Source of the DNA: Prosthecobacter algae
GTDB taxonomy: Bacteria; Verrucomicrobiota; Verrucomicrobiia; Verrucomicrobiales; Verrucomicrobiaceae
Assembly: GCF_039542385.1 (NCBI RefSeq)
Contig: NZ_BAABIA010000017.1
Coordinates: forward strand, 1 to 43,509
DNA: 43,509 nucleotides
Direction: 5' to 3'
In this document: positions 7,011 through 14,689 of the stretch, one piece after another
Layout of the letters: each line of letters opens with the position of its first letter
Numbering within the stretch: the stretch's first letter is position 1
The notes under the pieces: model-generated
The model's input: only the letters and a program-made list of their open reading frames with translations
What the model was told of the DNA's origin: nothing
Database searches by the model: none
Made by a program: the position numbers and the translations under genes

Positions 7011-8795
7011 ATGCCCACCCTTTCCGTTTCCCCCTGCATCGAAGCCCTGGAATCCCGCCTTGCTCCGGCAGGCCTCGTCACCGTCACTTCCAGTGGCGAT
7101 ACACTCACCATCACGGGCGATGGCGAAGATAACAACCTGGACATCCGTGATAACGGGGATGGCACCTGGACCATCCGCGATCTGGCAGGCGAGGGGCAGC
7201 CCATGCCAGACATCATCGTGCCCGCCCCCACCCATCTCAAGGTGAACCTCCAGGGCGGCAGCGACTACCTCGAGATGGAAGGCCTGCACATCGCCGGAAA
7301 CGTACTCATCACCGATGCTGGGGCTGGGGGGGACGATACCGTCATCTTTCACTCCACCGTCATCTCCGGTACGACGAAGGTGGACCTGGGCGATGGGAAT
7401 GACAGCGTCACCACGGAGTACGTCACCTTTGGCAAGCTGCTCACCCTCCAGGGCGGCAGCGGCAGCGATACCTACACTCTGGGCCGTGGCTACTACACGG
7501 GCATCAAGGCCGACTTTGGCACTGGCAGTGACACCTTTTCCCTGAGGGGTGGGGAAGGCGATATCACCGTGCAGGGGCGGGTGGATCTAGTGTCCAAAAG
7601 CACGTCCGCAGAGGCCCTCACCGTGCAGTTTGGCGCGGCCACTCTCACGATCACCGGCCACGTCTCGGTGAAGACGGGCGCTGGTCGTAGCAGTCTCGAC
7701 CTCGGCACGCATCTCGAGGGGACCTTGCGGGTTCTAGGTGGCTTCACTTATACGGGCGGTGATGGGGCGGACGCCTTCCGGCTTGCGAGTCACATCTTCA
7801 TCGGTGGTCGGCTGGACATCAAGACTGGCGATGGCCCCACCCTCCTGAGCACCGGGGGCTTGAACACCCTCACCCTCGGTTCCCTAAACTTCACGGGCGG
7901 CCATGGCGAAGACCGCCTGAATTTCACCCTGGGCCGCATCCAGATCCTGGGAGACGCCACCTTCAATTTGGCCCATGGGGACAATGAAATGCTGGTCATC
8001 TTCGGGCAAGTGGATCTCTCCATCGGCGGCAAATTCACCTACAAGGGTGGCTCAGGCAGTGACTGGGTGACGCTGCATGGCAGCCGCCTGCACATCGCCG
8101 GCCCGATCCACATCAGCCCCGGCGATGGCAAGAATACATGTGACATCGTGAACGCTGAGGCCTGGGTGGGGAACATCACCTACACGGGTGGCAAGGGGGA
8201 TGATTCCTTCGAGGTCGGCTACTACACCGCCACCGTGGGCACCACCCACGTCTTCGGCCACATCACCGCCAGCCTGGGTGCCGGCAAAAACTTCGCCTCC
8301 ATTAGCGACGCGTACGTTCACGGCCATGTCCGCCTCACCTCCGCCACGGATGATCCCAGCCATGTCCGTGGCTCAGAGCATCTCGGCATTCGCGACAGCA
8401 TCATCACCGGCACCACGCACCTGAAGGCCACCGGCACCAGCGGCACCACCGCCGCCCTGCATAACAGCATCTTCCAGGGCCGCGTGCTCGTGGAGACGGG
8501 GCGGGGCAACGATGAGGTCATCCTCGACTATTCCATCCCCGACTTCCCCATGAAGGGGCGGAAAAACCAGTTTCACGGAGCCGTCCGCATCCTCCTCGGC
8601 GCGGGGGGGGATTTGCTGAATCTAGATGCCCCAAACCCCGCCCTCTACGGCAACATCTTCCACAGCACGTTTTACGCCGATGGCGGCCCAGGCAAGCCCA
8701 TCACGGGCGATCTCAACATCGTCTTCGGCATCCCCAGCAGCGCCCATTTTTTCAGCACAGCCCCCACGCTGAAAAACTTCCAGCCCGTCGTCTAG
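7011..8795 (+). CDS. Beta-roll / RTX-like repeat surface protein with LExRL-type N-terminus
   Basis: The 594-aa protein starts MPTLSVSPCIEALESRLAPAG. This resembles the short ExLExR-L-(A/L)-P sorting-type N-terminus common on large surface proteins of Planctomycetes and Verrucomicrobia (LEPR-XLL-like). The rest is an extended beta repeat protein with many GG-x-G-x-D elements (GGSGSDTYTL, GGHGEDRLNF, GGSGSDWVTL, GGKGDDSFEV) separated by strands of about 20 residues. These are characteristic of calcium-binding beta-rolls or parallel beta-helices. No enzymatic domain or transmembrane anchor is seen. It is probably exported and structural or adhesive. It is convergent with the LRR gene. Confidence 0.75.
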   Translation: MPTLSVSPCIEALESRLAPAGLVTVTSSGDTLTITGDGEDNNLDIRDNGDGTWTIRDLAGEGQPMPDIIVPAPTHLKVNLQGGSDYLEMEGLHIAGNVLITDAGAGGDDTVIFHSTVISGTTKVDLGDGNDSVTTEYVTFGKLLTLQGGSGSDTYTLGRGYYTGIKADFGTGSDTFSLRGGEGDITVQGRVDLVSKSTSAEALTVQFGAATLTITGHVSVKTGAGRSSLDLGTHLEGTLRVLGGFTYTGGDGADAFRLASHIFIGGRLDIKTGDGPTLLSTGGLNTLTLGSLNFTGGHGEDRLNFTLGRIQILGDATFNLAHGDNEMLVIFGQVDLSIGGKFTYKGGSGSDWVTLHGSRLHIAGPIHISPGDGKNTCDIVNAEAWVGNITYTGGKGDDSFEVGYYTATVGTTHVFGHITASLGAGKNFASISDAYVHGHVRLTSATDDPSHVRGSEHLGIRDSIITGTTHLKATGTSGTTAALHNSIFQGRVLVETGRGNDEVILDYSIPDFPMKGRKNQFHGAVRILLGAGGDLLNLDAPNPALYGNIFHSTFYADGGPGKPITGDLNIVFGIPSSAHFFSTAPTLKNFQPVV

Positions 8796-8815
8796 CCCCG
8801 TTTCCACGGACGGGG
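8796..8815. terminator. Hairpin between convergent genes
   Basis: CCCCGT (8796-8801) and ACGGGG (8810-8815) form a perfect 6-bp stem with an 8-nt loop. It starts immediately after the stop codon of the beta-roll gene and faces the end of the LRR gene. There is no strong T-run. It could serve both directions. Confidence 0.4.
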
Positions 8816-8894
8816 TGTGGAGGATCACCTTTTGGTTAGGCAGATCGGCTCTCCATCCGTCAGGAGACCTCAGCGGGTCCTGGCCAGTCGCAGC

Positions 8895-9617
8895 CTAAAG
8901 TTGCAGGCCGGGTAGCTCGCGCAGATACTCGGGCAGAGAGATCAGCGGGTTGCCGGTGAGGACGAGAGTCCGCAGCTCAGGCAGCAGGCCCAGCTCCGCT
9001 GGCAGGGAGGTCAGCCGATTGCCCTTCAGGTACAGCTTCACCAGCGAGGTCAGATTGCCAATCTCAAGCGGCAGGCGGTCCAGGCCAAGGTTGTCCAGAA
9101 ACAGGGTGCGCAGGCTGGTGAGTCCCCAGAGTTCCTCCGGCAGGCCGGTCAGGGGATTGTCATTGAGGCTCAGCTCCATCAACCGCTTCAGGTGGCCGAT
9201 CTCGGGCGGCAGCCGGGTGAGCTGATTTCCCCACAGGTGCAGCCGCCACAGGCGCGTGAGCTGGCCTATCTCAGGCGGGAGCTCCGTCAGCGCATTCTCG
9301 CCCAGGTAGAGCTGCTCCAGCTTCGTCAGCCGCCCGATCTCTGCTGGCAGCGTGGTCAGCCGATTCTTCAGCAAGAAGACCACCTCCAGGTCTGTGAGCA
9401 GGCCGATCTCTGGCGGCAGGCAGGTGAGGCGGTTTCCGTTCGCCGAAAAAAACTTCAGCGCCGTGAGCTGGCCGATCTCCGGCGGCAACTCCGTGAGCCC
9501 CAGCGAGTCGAGGTTCAGGTGCGTCCCCCGCTCCCCCTGCGCCCGGCAGACCTCCATCCGCCGCCTCGCTTCCGCATACGCCCCCCGCGCCTCAGGTGTC
9601 ATGGATGGATCAGTCAT
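8895..9617 (-). CDS. Leucine-rich-repeat protein
   Basis: The 240-aa protein opens with about 35 polar residues (EARGAYAEARRRMEVCR). It is then almost entirely 23-residue leucine-rich repeats of the form LTxLPxEIGxLTxLxxLxLxxNx, about nine copies, ending NPLISLPEYLRELPGLQL. No signal peptide, kinase, GTPase or toxin domain is attached. LRR solenoids bind other proteins, and this one would be cytoplasmic unless exported by another route. The neat repeats at DNA level suggest growth by internal duplication. The next gene is on the opposite strand, so it is probably a single-gene unit. Confidence 0.85.
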   Translation of the reverse strand: MTDPSMTPEARGAYAEARRRMEVCRAQGERGTHLNLDSLGLTELPPEIGQLTALKFFSANGNRLTCLPPEIGLLTDLEVVFLLKNRLTTLPAEIGRLTKLEQLYLGENALTELPPEIGQLTRLWRLHLWGNQLTRLPPEIGHLKRLMELSLNDNPLTGLPEELWGLTSLRTLFLDNLGLDRLPLEIGNLTSLVKLYLKGNRLTSLPAELGLLPELRTLVLTGNPLISLPEYLRELPGLQL

Positions 9618-9978
9618 GGGGGGATGGGATGACGATCAAGATAATGAACGCATCACCGACCGCAACGAAAAGGCGTGGGGGGGGACTGGGAAGGGTTCAG
9701 GAGGCAAGTCAGCCAGCCTCACATACTGCACTTATTGTTAGGCTCGCATCGAAGCAGCGACGAAGAGGCATTTAAGCAGCCTCAACGCCGCGCTTATTCT
9801 TCACAGCAGAATAGGCATTCGAGATTCGCGAATCTCGAATATGCTCAGAAGCGTGACCGCGACTTTGGGTCTTCTTTGAGGAAGGAGAGCCCAACTTAAG
9901 TTGCTAAAAATTCCGCATGAAAATCCTTCACCTCAGTCTCATTCATAGGCACAGTCATGATTCCTTATTCATCCCATC
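9618..9978. promoter_or_regulatory. Divergent intergenic region between LRR and KAP NTPase genes
   Basis: This 361-bp region has no credible gene. It is less GC-rich than its surroundings and contains the 24-bp palindrome listed separately. It should hold the promoters of both flanking genes, but no clear -35/-10 pair can be assigned by eye. There are GTTAGGC sequences (for example near 9738) but no attC partner site. Confidence 0.4.
9817..9840. promoter_or_regulatory. Perfect 24-bp palindrome
   Basis: ATTCGAGATTCG is followed directly by its reverse complement CGAATCTCGAAT, with no mismatch and no spacer. It lies about 138 bp upstream of the KAP NTPase start. The size and symmetry fit a dimeric repressor operator or a recombination/resolution site. 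It does not resemble the GC-rich repeat families of this window and occurs once as far as I can see. Confidence 0.6.
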
Positions 9979-11370
9979 ATGTCCAAGACACCCTCACCGC
10001 TGACTTTTGAAGAGACCGATCGCCTGGATCTGAAAGCCTATTGTAAGCGTCTTGAGTCCTTCCTCCTCGTTGAAAGCGACTTTGTGGAAAGCAGTCTTGT
10101 GGTCGCTCTCAATGCCAGCTTTGGCCGGGGCAAGACCACCTTTATTGAGATGTGGAAGAACGATCTTCTCAAGCGCCGCAGTTCACCGAATGGCGATGCT
10201 CTTGAGGTGCCTATGCCTGTGATCCTCAATGCCTGGGAAAGTGACTACTGTGGGGATCCTCTGGTCGCCATTCTGGCAGGTCTTCTCAAGGCTGTGGACG
10301 CCATGCAAGGCAAGAGTAAGTCTGATGAAACCAAGGCCAAAAAGATCAAAGAAGCCGCCCAAAATTTAGGCTGGATGTTGGCGGGAGTAGGTAGTGGTTT
10401 TACCAGCAAACTCACGGGAGTGAATCCCCTCGAAGTTGCCAATCTTATGGATGCTAAAAAGGCCGAGCGAAATCCTGCCCCGCCCGACTTCATTCAACTG
10501 TTTAACCATCGGCAAAAGGCTCTTGAGGACCTTCGTGAGGCTCTAGCGGAAGCCTTCGCTGGATATAGCCCCAAGGTCCTTGTCTTTGTGGATGAGCTCG
10601 ACCGCTGCCGCCCCGACTACGCCATCAACTACCTGGAGACCATCAAGCATGTCTTCAACATCAAAGGCATGATCTTCCTTCTCGCCATTGACGCCCACCA
10701 ACTCGAGGTCTCGGCCAAAGCCCTCTTTGGTGATGGTCTGGATTTCCCTGAGTACTTCCGGAAATTTTGTCACCGCGTCTTTGAATTGCCAATGCCCGAA
10801 CGAACACCATTGGCTTTGTTCCTTGAGCACCAAATCAGCCTATACGTTCAGGTATTGGAAAAACGAAACAGCCGCCTTAAGGCAGACAGTCAGTTCATCA
10901 CCAATGCAACTCAATTGGCTCAAGGATTCAATCTGACTCTCCGACAACTCCAAGAGGTCTTCAGAGTTTTAGGGCACGCACTTTCTACACAGGATCAAAA
11001 CAGCATAGAGAACATGCGTCCCAGCGCGGGCAGGGCCGCCCTTATGCTTGCCATCTTCAGAATTTCTTTCCCCTCTTTATACCTCCAAATTGGTCACTCC
11101 CAAACTGATCACGCCCCATTATGCCGAGAGCTTTATGCGCGATTGGGCGCAAGGAATGCCAGATCATGGATCATTCTTTATCTAAGTGGCCTAGTTGATG
11201 AGGATCAAGAGAAGAAAGATTTCAAAGCAATTTTAAAAGATGTCGGCGATGAAAGTTACCAATCGGAACTTCTAGATTCGGTCCAGCGAGCATCGTACGA
11301 TTTATGGAGCCATCACGAAGGAGTATTGATACTTATATGGAACAAGATGCAAAGCATCGAATCCATTTAG
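9979..11370 (+). CDS. KAP family P-loop NTPase
   Basis: The 463-aa protein has a Walker A motif at about residues 45-54 (NASFGRGKTT) and a Walker B at about 200-210 (VLVFVDELDRC). Between them is a KAP-type segment, NAWESDY..DPLVAILAGLL. After Walker B comes YLETIKHVFNIKGMIFLLAID with a sensor-like Asp, then HRVFELPMP. This is the KAP NTPase signature (PF07693-type). The usual transmembrane hairpin between Walker A and B is reduced to a weakly hydrophobic stretch (WMLAGVGSGFTSKLTG), so it may be soluble. KAP NTPases include the phage-exclusion protein PifA of plasmid F. With an AbiEii remnant downstream, a defence role is plausible but unproven. The last third is AT-richer than neighbouring genes. 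Confidence 0.85.
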   Translation: MSKTPSPLTFEETDRLDLKAYCKRLESFLLVESDFVESSLVVALNASFGRGKTTFIEMWKNDLLKRRSSPNGDALEVPMPVILNAWESDYCGDPLVAILAGLLKAVDAMQGKSKSDETKAKKIKEAAQNLGWMLAGVGSGFTSKLTGVNPLEVANLMDAKKAERNPAPPDFIQLFNHRQKALEDLREALAEAFAGYSPKVLVFVDELDRCRPDYAINYLETIKHVFNIKGMIFLLAIDAHQLEVSAKALFGDGLDFPEYFRKFCHRVFELPMPERTPLALFLEHQISLYVQVLEKRNSRLKADSQFITNATQLAQGFNLTLRQLQEVFRVLGHALSTQDQNSIENMRPSAGRAALMLAIFRISFPSLYLQIGHSQTDHAPLCRELYARLGARNARSWIILYLSGLVDEDQEKKDFKAILKDVGDESYQSELLDSVQRASYDLWSHHEGVLILIWNKMQSIESI

Positions 11371-11393
11371 CCTTGCCTTAATCAAGCTCGTCG

Positions 11394-12104
11394 TTGCGCC
11401 AACACAGCCGGGCGATCATCACCGATACCCTTCTGGTTAAGCTGCAACGCACCCTGGGAAATAGGGAAGCCTGGAGCCTCATTCCCGGCAATCTCACGGA
11501 TGAGCGGGATCCCTTTACCCTTCATCTTCACTATCCTCAGTGTGGCTTCACCTCCGAAGATGACTACCACCAGCCGCGTGTGAAAATCGAACTGAGCGCC
11601 CGCGCCCGCCAGGAACCGATGGAACAACGCAGCATCCAGCCCTATGCCGCGCAGATCCTTCCCGCCGAATATCAAGCGAGCCTCACCGCCCAGGTCAACT
11701 GCGTGACACCCCGCCTCACCTTTTGGGAAAAGACGGCGCTCCTACACGAACAACATGTGAGGCCCGCCCAAGTGGGAGAGCCTGAAAAAGGCCCAGCCAT
11801 GCATCAGGCACGCCATCTGTATGACCTTCATCGCCTGTGGACGCATCACGGCCTCGCCCAGGATGCCACCCTGACGGATCTGCTGCCCACAGTCGTGCAT
11901 CATCGCAAAACTTTCTTTGCCTACAAGTGGGTGGATTACGATGCGCTGACGCTGGATAAACTGGTGCTCATGCCCCCGGAATCCCGGCTCACTGCGTGGA
12001 GGGAAGACTACCAGAAAATGCGGCCCATGTTCTTCAGTGAGCCACCCAGCTTCGAAGAGATTTTGCAAACCCTGGCGCAAATCCAGGATCGCTTTCGTTC
12101 CTAG
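11394..12104 (+). pseudogene. N-terminally truncated AbiEii/AbiGii-type nucleotidyltransferase
   Basis: The open frame begins after a stop at 11379 and has only a TTG start (11394), giving up to 236 aa. It matches the middle and C-terminal parts of AbiEii-family proteins: RVKIELSAR..EPMEQ, FWEKTALLHEQHVRP, ARHLYDLHRLW, VVHHRKTFFAYKWVDYD, LMPPESRLTAWREDYQKM and EPPSFEEILQTL. The N-terminal 70-80 residues of the family, which hold the GG-T/S-L and DxD nucleotidyl-transfer motifs, are missing. The toxin should therefore be inactive. No AbiEi antitoxin is present upstream: the KAP NTPase gene ends 23 bp before. A deletion or insertion has probably fused the two loci. Confidence 0.75.
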
Positions 12105-12120
12105 CCCCTCTCGCCCATAG

Positions 12121-12162
12121 CCCTGGAGTATGATACAGTAGCTCTGGAGTATGATACAGTAG
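12121..12162. repeat. Two tandem 21-bp repeats
   Basis: CYCTGGAGTATGATACAGTAG occurs twice back to back (12121-12141 and 12142-12162), differing at one position. Each unit contains GTAT-G-ATAC, a small inverted repeat. The pair sits between the AbiEii remnant and the tRNA T-arm fragment. Confidence 0.85.
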
Positions 12163-12169
12163 CCCTCCC

Positions 12170-12203
12170 CTTCCACGGGTGGGTTCGAATCCCACCCTCC
12201 CCC
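12170..12203 (+). other. tRNA 3'-end (T-arm) fragment, possible attachment-site remnant
   Basis: GTGGG-TTCGAAT-CCCAC (12179-12195) forms a canonical T-arm with a standard T-loop, followed by CCTCCCC like the 3' side of an acceptor stem. No D-arm, anticodon arm or matching 5' acceptor strand is found in the 100 bp upstream. A tRNA 3' end alone is the typical footprint of a tRNA-targeting integrase (attL/attR). The full tRNA and second att copy are not in this window. Confidence 0.45.
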
Positions 12204-12251
12204 AAGCATTCGCTGGAAGTCGGGGCCACTTGGCCGCGTTATGGAGGGGGT

Positions 12252-12692
12252 ATGAGACTTTCTTTTTTATCGGCTTCTTTCGTGTTTCTCCTGGCGGGCA
12301 GTGGGGCGCTGCTGGGGCAGGACGTGAAGGCGCAGGCTGCTTCTGCGGCTGCGGAGGCACCTGCGCCTAACTACACGTATTACTTTGAGCTGGTGCGGGT
12401 GGTGGATGCGAACACGGTGGCGGTGAACATTGACCTGGGCTTTGGCGTGTGGCTGCACAATCAGAACCTGGACCTCCAGGGCCTGCCGGAGCCTGCGCCG
12501 ATGGCCACGGAAACCGCCGAACAAAAAGCATCGCGGCTAAAGCTGGCCGCACGCCTGCGCGATCTCCTGGAGGGCCGCACCCAACTGACGCTGCGCAGCG
12601 CCAAGGACAAATCCACCACCCCACCCCGCTACCTCACCACCCTCTGGGCCGATGGCGTGAACATCAATGAAGCGGTGCTGAAGGGGGAGTAG
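12252..12692 (+). CDS. Secreted staphylococcal-nuclease-like (SNase/OB-fold) protein, probably inactive
   Basis: The 146-aa protein has a signal peptide (MRLSFLSASFVFLLAGSGALL) and then an SNase-like strand pattern: ELVRVVDANTVAVNIDLGFGVWLHNQNLDLQGLPEP. In active nucleases this region reads VVDGDT..V.LGFG....RL.GI(D)xPE. Here the arginine-bearing strand is replaced by HNQNLDLQG and the acidic DxPE turn by LPEPA, so catalytic residues seem lost. The later helix (ASRLKLAARLRDLLEG) and strand (TLRSAKDK) fit the family. ATG 12252 has GGAGGGGG just upstream. It is convergent with the DnaC-like gene and lies 48 bp after the tRNA fragment. Confidence 0.6.
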   Translation: MRLSFLSASFVFLLAGSGALLGQDVKAQAASAAAEAPAPNYTYYFELVRVVDANTVAVNIDLGFGVWLHNQNLDLQGLPEPAPMATETAEQKASRLKLAARLRDLLEGRTQLTLRSAKDKSTTPPRYLTTLWADGVNINEAVLKGE

Positions 12693-12748
12693 GCCGCGTC
12701 CCCTGCCCTGCCAGCACAGCGGCTGCCCTCGCGACCCACGCCATCCCC

Positions 12749-12814
12749 TTTGTCACTCACGAATGAGCGACAACCGGATTTGTCGCTCATTAAACGAGAA
12801 ATGTGAGCAACAAA
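12749..12814. promoter_or_regulatory. Nested double inverted repeat between convergent genes
   Basis: Inner arms AATGAGCGACAA (12762-12773) and TTGTCGCTCATT (12780-12791) are perfect, 12 bp, with the 6-nt loop CCGGAT. Outer arms TTTGTCACTCAC (12749-12760) and GTGAGCAACAAA (12803-12814) repeat the same half-site in imperfect form. So four half-sites of a TTTGTCRCTCA type are arranged symmetrically. It can act as a bidirectional terminator, or as a multi-site operator or iteron-like binding region. Confidence 0.6.
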
Positions 12815-12848
12815 TCCTGCGAAACGTCCCTGCAATGGCGCTTTTTCC

Positions 12849-13589
12849 TCACCCGCCCACCACGGTGCAGGATTCCAGGAGCCGGCGCAGGAGGGGGGCG
12901 CCGCGATCTGGGCCCAGGCGGTGCTGCAGGGTGGCACCGGGGGCATTGGTGGTGAGGATGAGCGGCAGGGCGTGGACGAGGCGGTGCTCGATGAGGCCGA
13001 AGAGCGCCTCCCCCACAGCCTCGCTGAGCTGGCCCGTCTGGCCGGAGGCGCGTTCCTTGCCCACGTCATCCAGCAGCAGCAGGCTGCAGGTGCGGGCGCG
13101 GTGCAGGCAGTGGGCCGCCGTCTGCGCCACGCGCGGGTCCTCATGGTATTGCAAGCGCACGGCGCTGGCCAGGCCCTGTAGGTGGCTGCCGTGATCCCAC
13201 GCATCGCCCGCGTGCAGGGCATAGACGCTGCGGCCAGAGTCATGCACGCGCTGCAGCAGGGCAAAGGCGGCCCGCGTTTTCCCCAGGCCCGTGCCGCCGG
13301 TCAGCAGCAGGGACCGCCCCGGCGCAGGCTGCCAGGACTGCACCAGCGCCACCAGCCCCGGTGCCAGATCCGCGTGCGCCCAGTCTGTGTGCCGATACAG
13401 CGGCGGGCAGAGCGCCTGCCAGCGGCTTTGCCGCACTTTTTGTTCGGCCAACCGCCGCCCCTCCACCTCCCGCCACTGCCGCACCTCCGCACAGTCTCCA
13501 CACAGGCCCAGCACACCCGTCAGCGTGCAGCCGCAGTCCACACACACACGTTCCCGCAGCAGCGGGCGGAGATCAGGAGAGGAAGTCAT
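12849..13589 (-). CDS. DnaC/IstB-like AAA+ ATPase with N-terminal zinc knuckle, candidate helicase loader
   Basis: The 246-aa protein has a CxxC-x10-CxxC zinc motif (Cys16, 19, 30, 33; VCVDCG..LGLCGDC), Walker A GGTGLGKT at 98-105, Walker B LLLLDDVGKE at 170-179, and a sensor-1-like LILTTN at about 210. This is the layout of phage and plasmid DnaC-type helicase loaders. ATG 13589 is chosen because the upstream in-frame extension (MTFDALTSPLP) is translated from the GGTCAAA repeat array. It is downstream of a replication-like protein on the same strand, with repeats between them. A transposon IstB is unlikely because no IstA-like transposase is adjacent. Confidence 0.75.
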   Translation of the reverse strand: MTSSPDLRPLLRERVCVDCGCTLTGVLGLCGDCAEVRQWREVEGRRLAEQKVRQSRWQALCPPLYRHTDWAHADLAPGLVALVQSWQPAPGRSLLLTGGTGLGKTRAAFALLQRVHDSGRSVYALHAGDAWDHGSHLQGLASAVRLQYHEDPRVAQTAAHCLHRARTCSLLLLDDVGKERASGQTGQLSEAVGEALFGLIEHRLVHALPLILTTNAPGATLQHRLGPDRGAPLLRRLLESCTVVGG

Positions 13590-13604
13590 GGGGAGGGGGG
13601 AGGT

Positions 13605-13765
13605 CAAGGCGTCAAAGGTCAAGGTGGGTCAAGGTGGGTCAAGGCGTCAAAGGTCAAGAGGTCAAGAGGTCAAGAGGTCAAGAGGTCAAGAGGTCAAGAG
13701 GTCAAGAGGTCAAGGAGGCGCGGAGCGTCCTGGAGTGCGCCAGTCCTCTGGCGCTTTCGCAGGGC
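13605..13765. repeat. GGTCAAG/GGTCAAA tandem array with boundary hairpin
   Basis: Units of GGTCAAGGTG, GGTCAAGGCGTCAAA and then about eight GGTCAAGA units run from 13611 to 13715, followed by a family B hairpin at 13724-13760. The array abuts the start of the DnaC-like gene. Confidence 0.85.
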
Positions 13766-13850
13766 GAGGGAGTGTTGTTTGAGGACTCATGTCAAAAGGG
13801 GCGCATGGGTGTTAGCATTCCGGACTGAGCACTCAGCCTCGGTTCCCCAC

Positions 13851-14669
13851 TCATCCCCGTCCCCCGCGCCCCGTCCCGGCGAAGAAGCTGGCGGCGGCAT
13901 CGGTGGTCGTGGGGGACGGAGGCACGGGGGGCAGGATCGCTGGCAGCGCCACCGGGGGCGACAGGGGCGGTTCATAACGGCGCAGCCAGCCCAGGAAACG
14001 ACGCCGCGTGCAGCACAGACCCCGGGCGGTATACCAGGCATGCATGCGGGCAAATTCCTGGGCCACAGGGATGTGGCGAAAGCGTGCCTCCTGCTGGAGC
14101 TGGCCTAACCAATTTTCCTCCGAAACCTCCTCCGCTTTTGTTGCTGCTGCCGTGCTGCGCCGCTTCCTCGCGGGCCGGGCCGCCCCGTACGCACCTGCGG
14201 ATGGGGGCGTGGGGGTGGGTGCGGAGGATGGGGGAACGGGGGAAGGAGGAGAGGGAGGGGGCGAGGGGGAAGGGCCCGCCCCAGACGCAGCCCCGACTGA
14301 AAACGTCTGAACCGCGTCTGAAGGCGTCTGGACAGGGCGCACAGGCGTCTCCCCTGCCCTGTCGGCCACTGGGGCAGCGACCGCGCAGGCGGGGTTAACT
14401 TGTGTTAAGCCCGCCTCTCCTTCCTGTGGGTAAACCGATCCGCCGGGAGCTGCGGCAGCGCCAGATCCATCGTCTCCACCGGCAGCCAATTCCTCCATGC
14501 GGACCGCCGGTGCAGCCGCCAGCGCCGCCGCTTCCTTGCGGCGTTTGCAGGCCTCGTAGTAGCGGCGATTCCGCGCCTGGCGGGCCGTGTGCTGCGGCAG
14601 CGCACCATCCTGGGCCGCCGTCAGCAGCGCCAGCAGTTGCTCAGCGGTGAAGGTAAAAGTCGTGTTCAT
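13851..14669 (-). CDS. Putative phage/plasmid-type replication protein
   Basis: The 272-aa protein starts MNTTFTFTAEQLLALLTAAQ. A longer in-frame start lies in repeat sequence and is rejected. An N-terminal helical part with RQARNRRYYEACKRRKE is followed by a long proline/serine/alanine linker (about 100-200). A conserved-looking C-terminal block follows: WLGQLQQEARFRHIPVAQEFARMHAWYTARG and RRRFLGWLRRYEPPL. Such helical C-termini (AR(F)R.IPV..EF...W...G....R..FL.WL.R) occur at the ends of replication-initiator-like proteins in mobile elements, as I recall. The DnaC-like gene follows on the same strand, which supports a replication role. No catalytic motif is visible, so the call is tentative. 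Confidence 0.55.
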   Translation of the reverse strand: MNTTFTFTAEQLLALLTAAQDGALPQHTARQARNRRYYEACKRRKEAAALAAAPAVRMEELAAGGDDGSGAAAAPGGSVYPQEGEAGLTQVNPACAVAAPVADRAGETPVRPVQTPSDAVQTFSVGAASGAGPSPSPPPSPPSPVPPSSAPTPTPPSAGAYGAARPARKRRSTAAATKAEEVSEENWLGQLQQEARFRHIPVAQEFARMHAWYTARGLCCTRRRFLGWLRRYEPPLSPPVALPAILPPVPPSPTTTDAAASFFAGTGRGGRG

Positions 14670-14689
14670 GCAAGGAGAGGGTGTCAAAA

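Noticed and set aside
12170..12203. Complete tRNA or tmRNA gene
   Set aside because: Only a T-arm and part of an acceptor strand can be drawn. The acceptor strand does not fit the tmRNA pattern and no 5' half exists upstream.
1734..12535. AAAGCATCGC-type sequence in three genes (about 1738, 5796, 12524)
   Set aside because: Two occurrences are explained by homologous linker regions. The third is short enough to be chance.
13182..14108. Plus-strand frame opposite the DnaC-like and replication-like genes
   Set aside because: Arginine/proline-rich shadow of the minus-strand genes and the GGTCAAG array.
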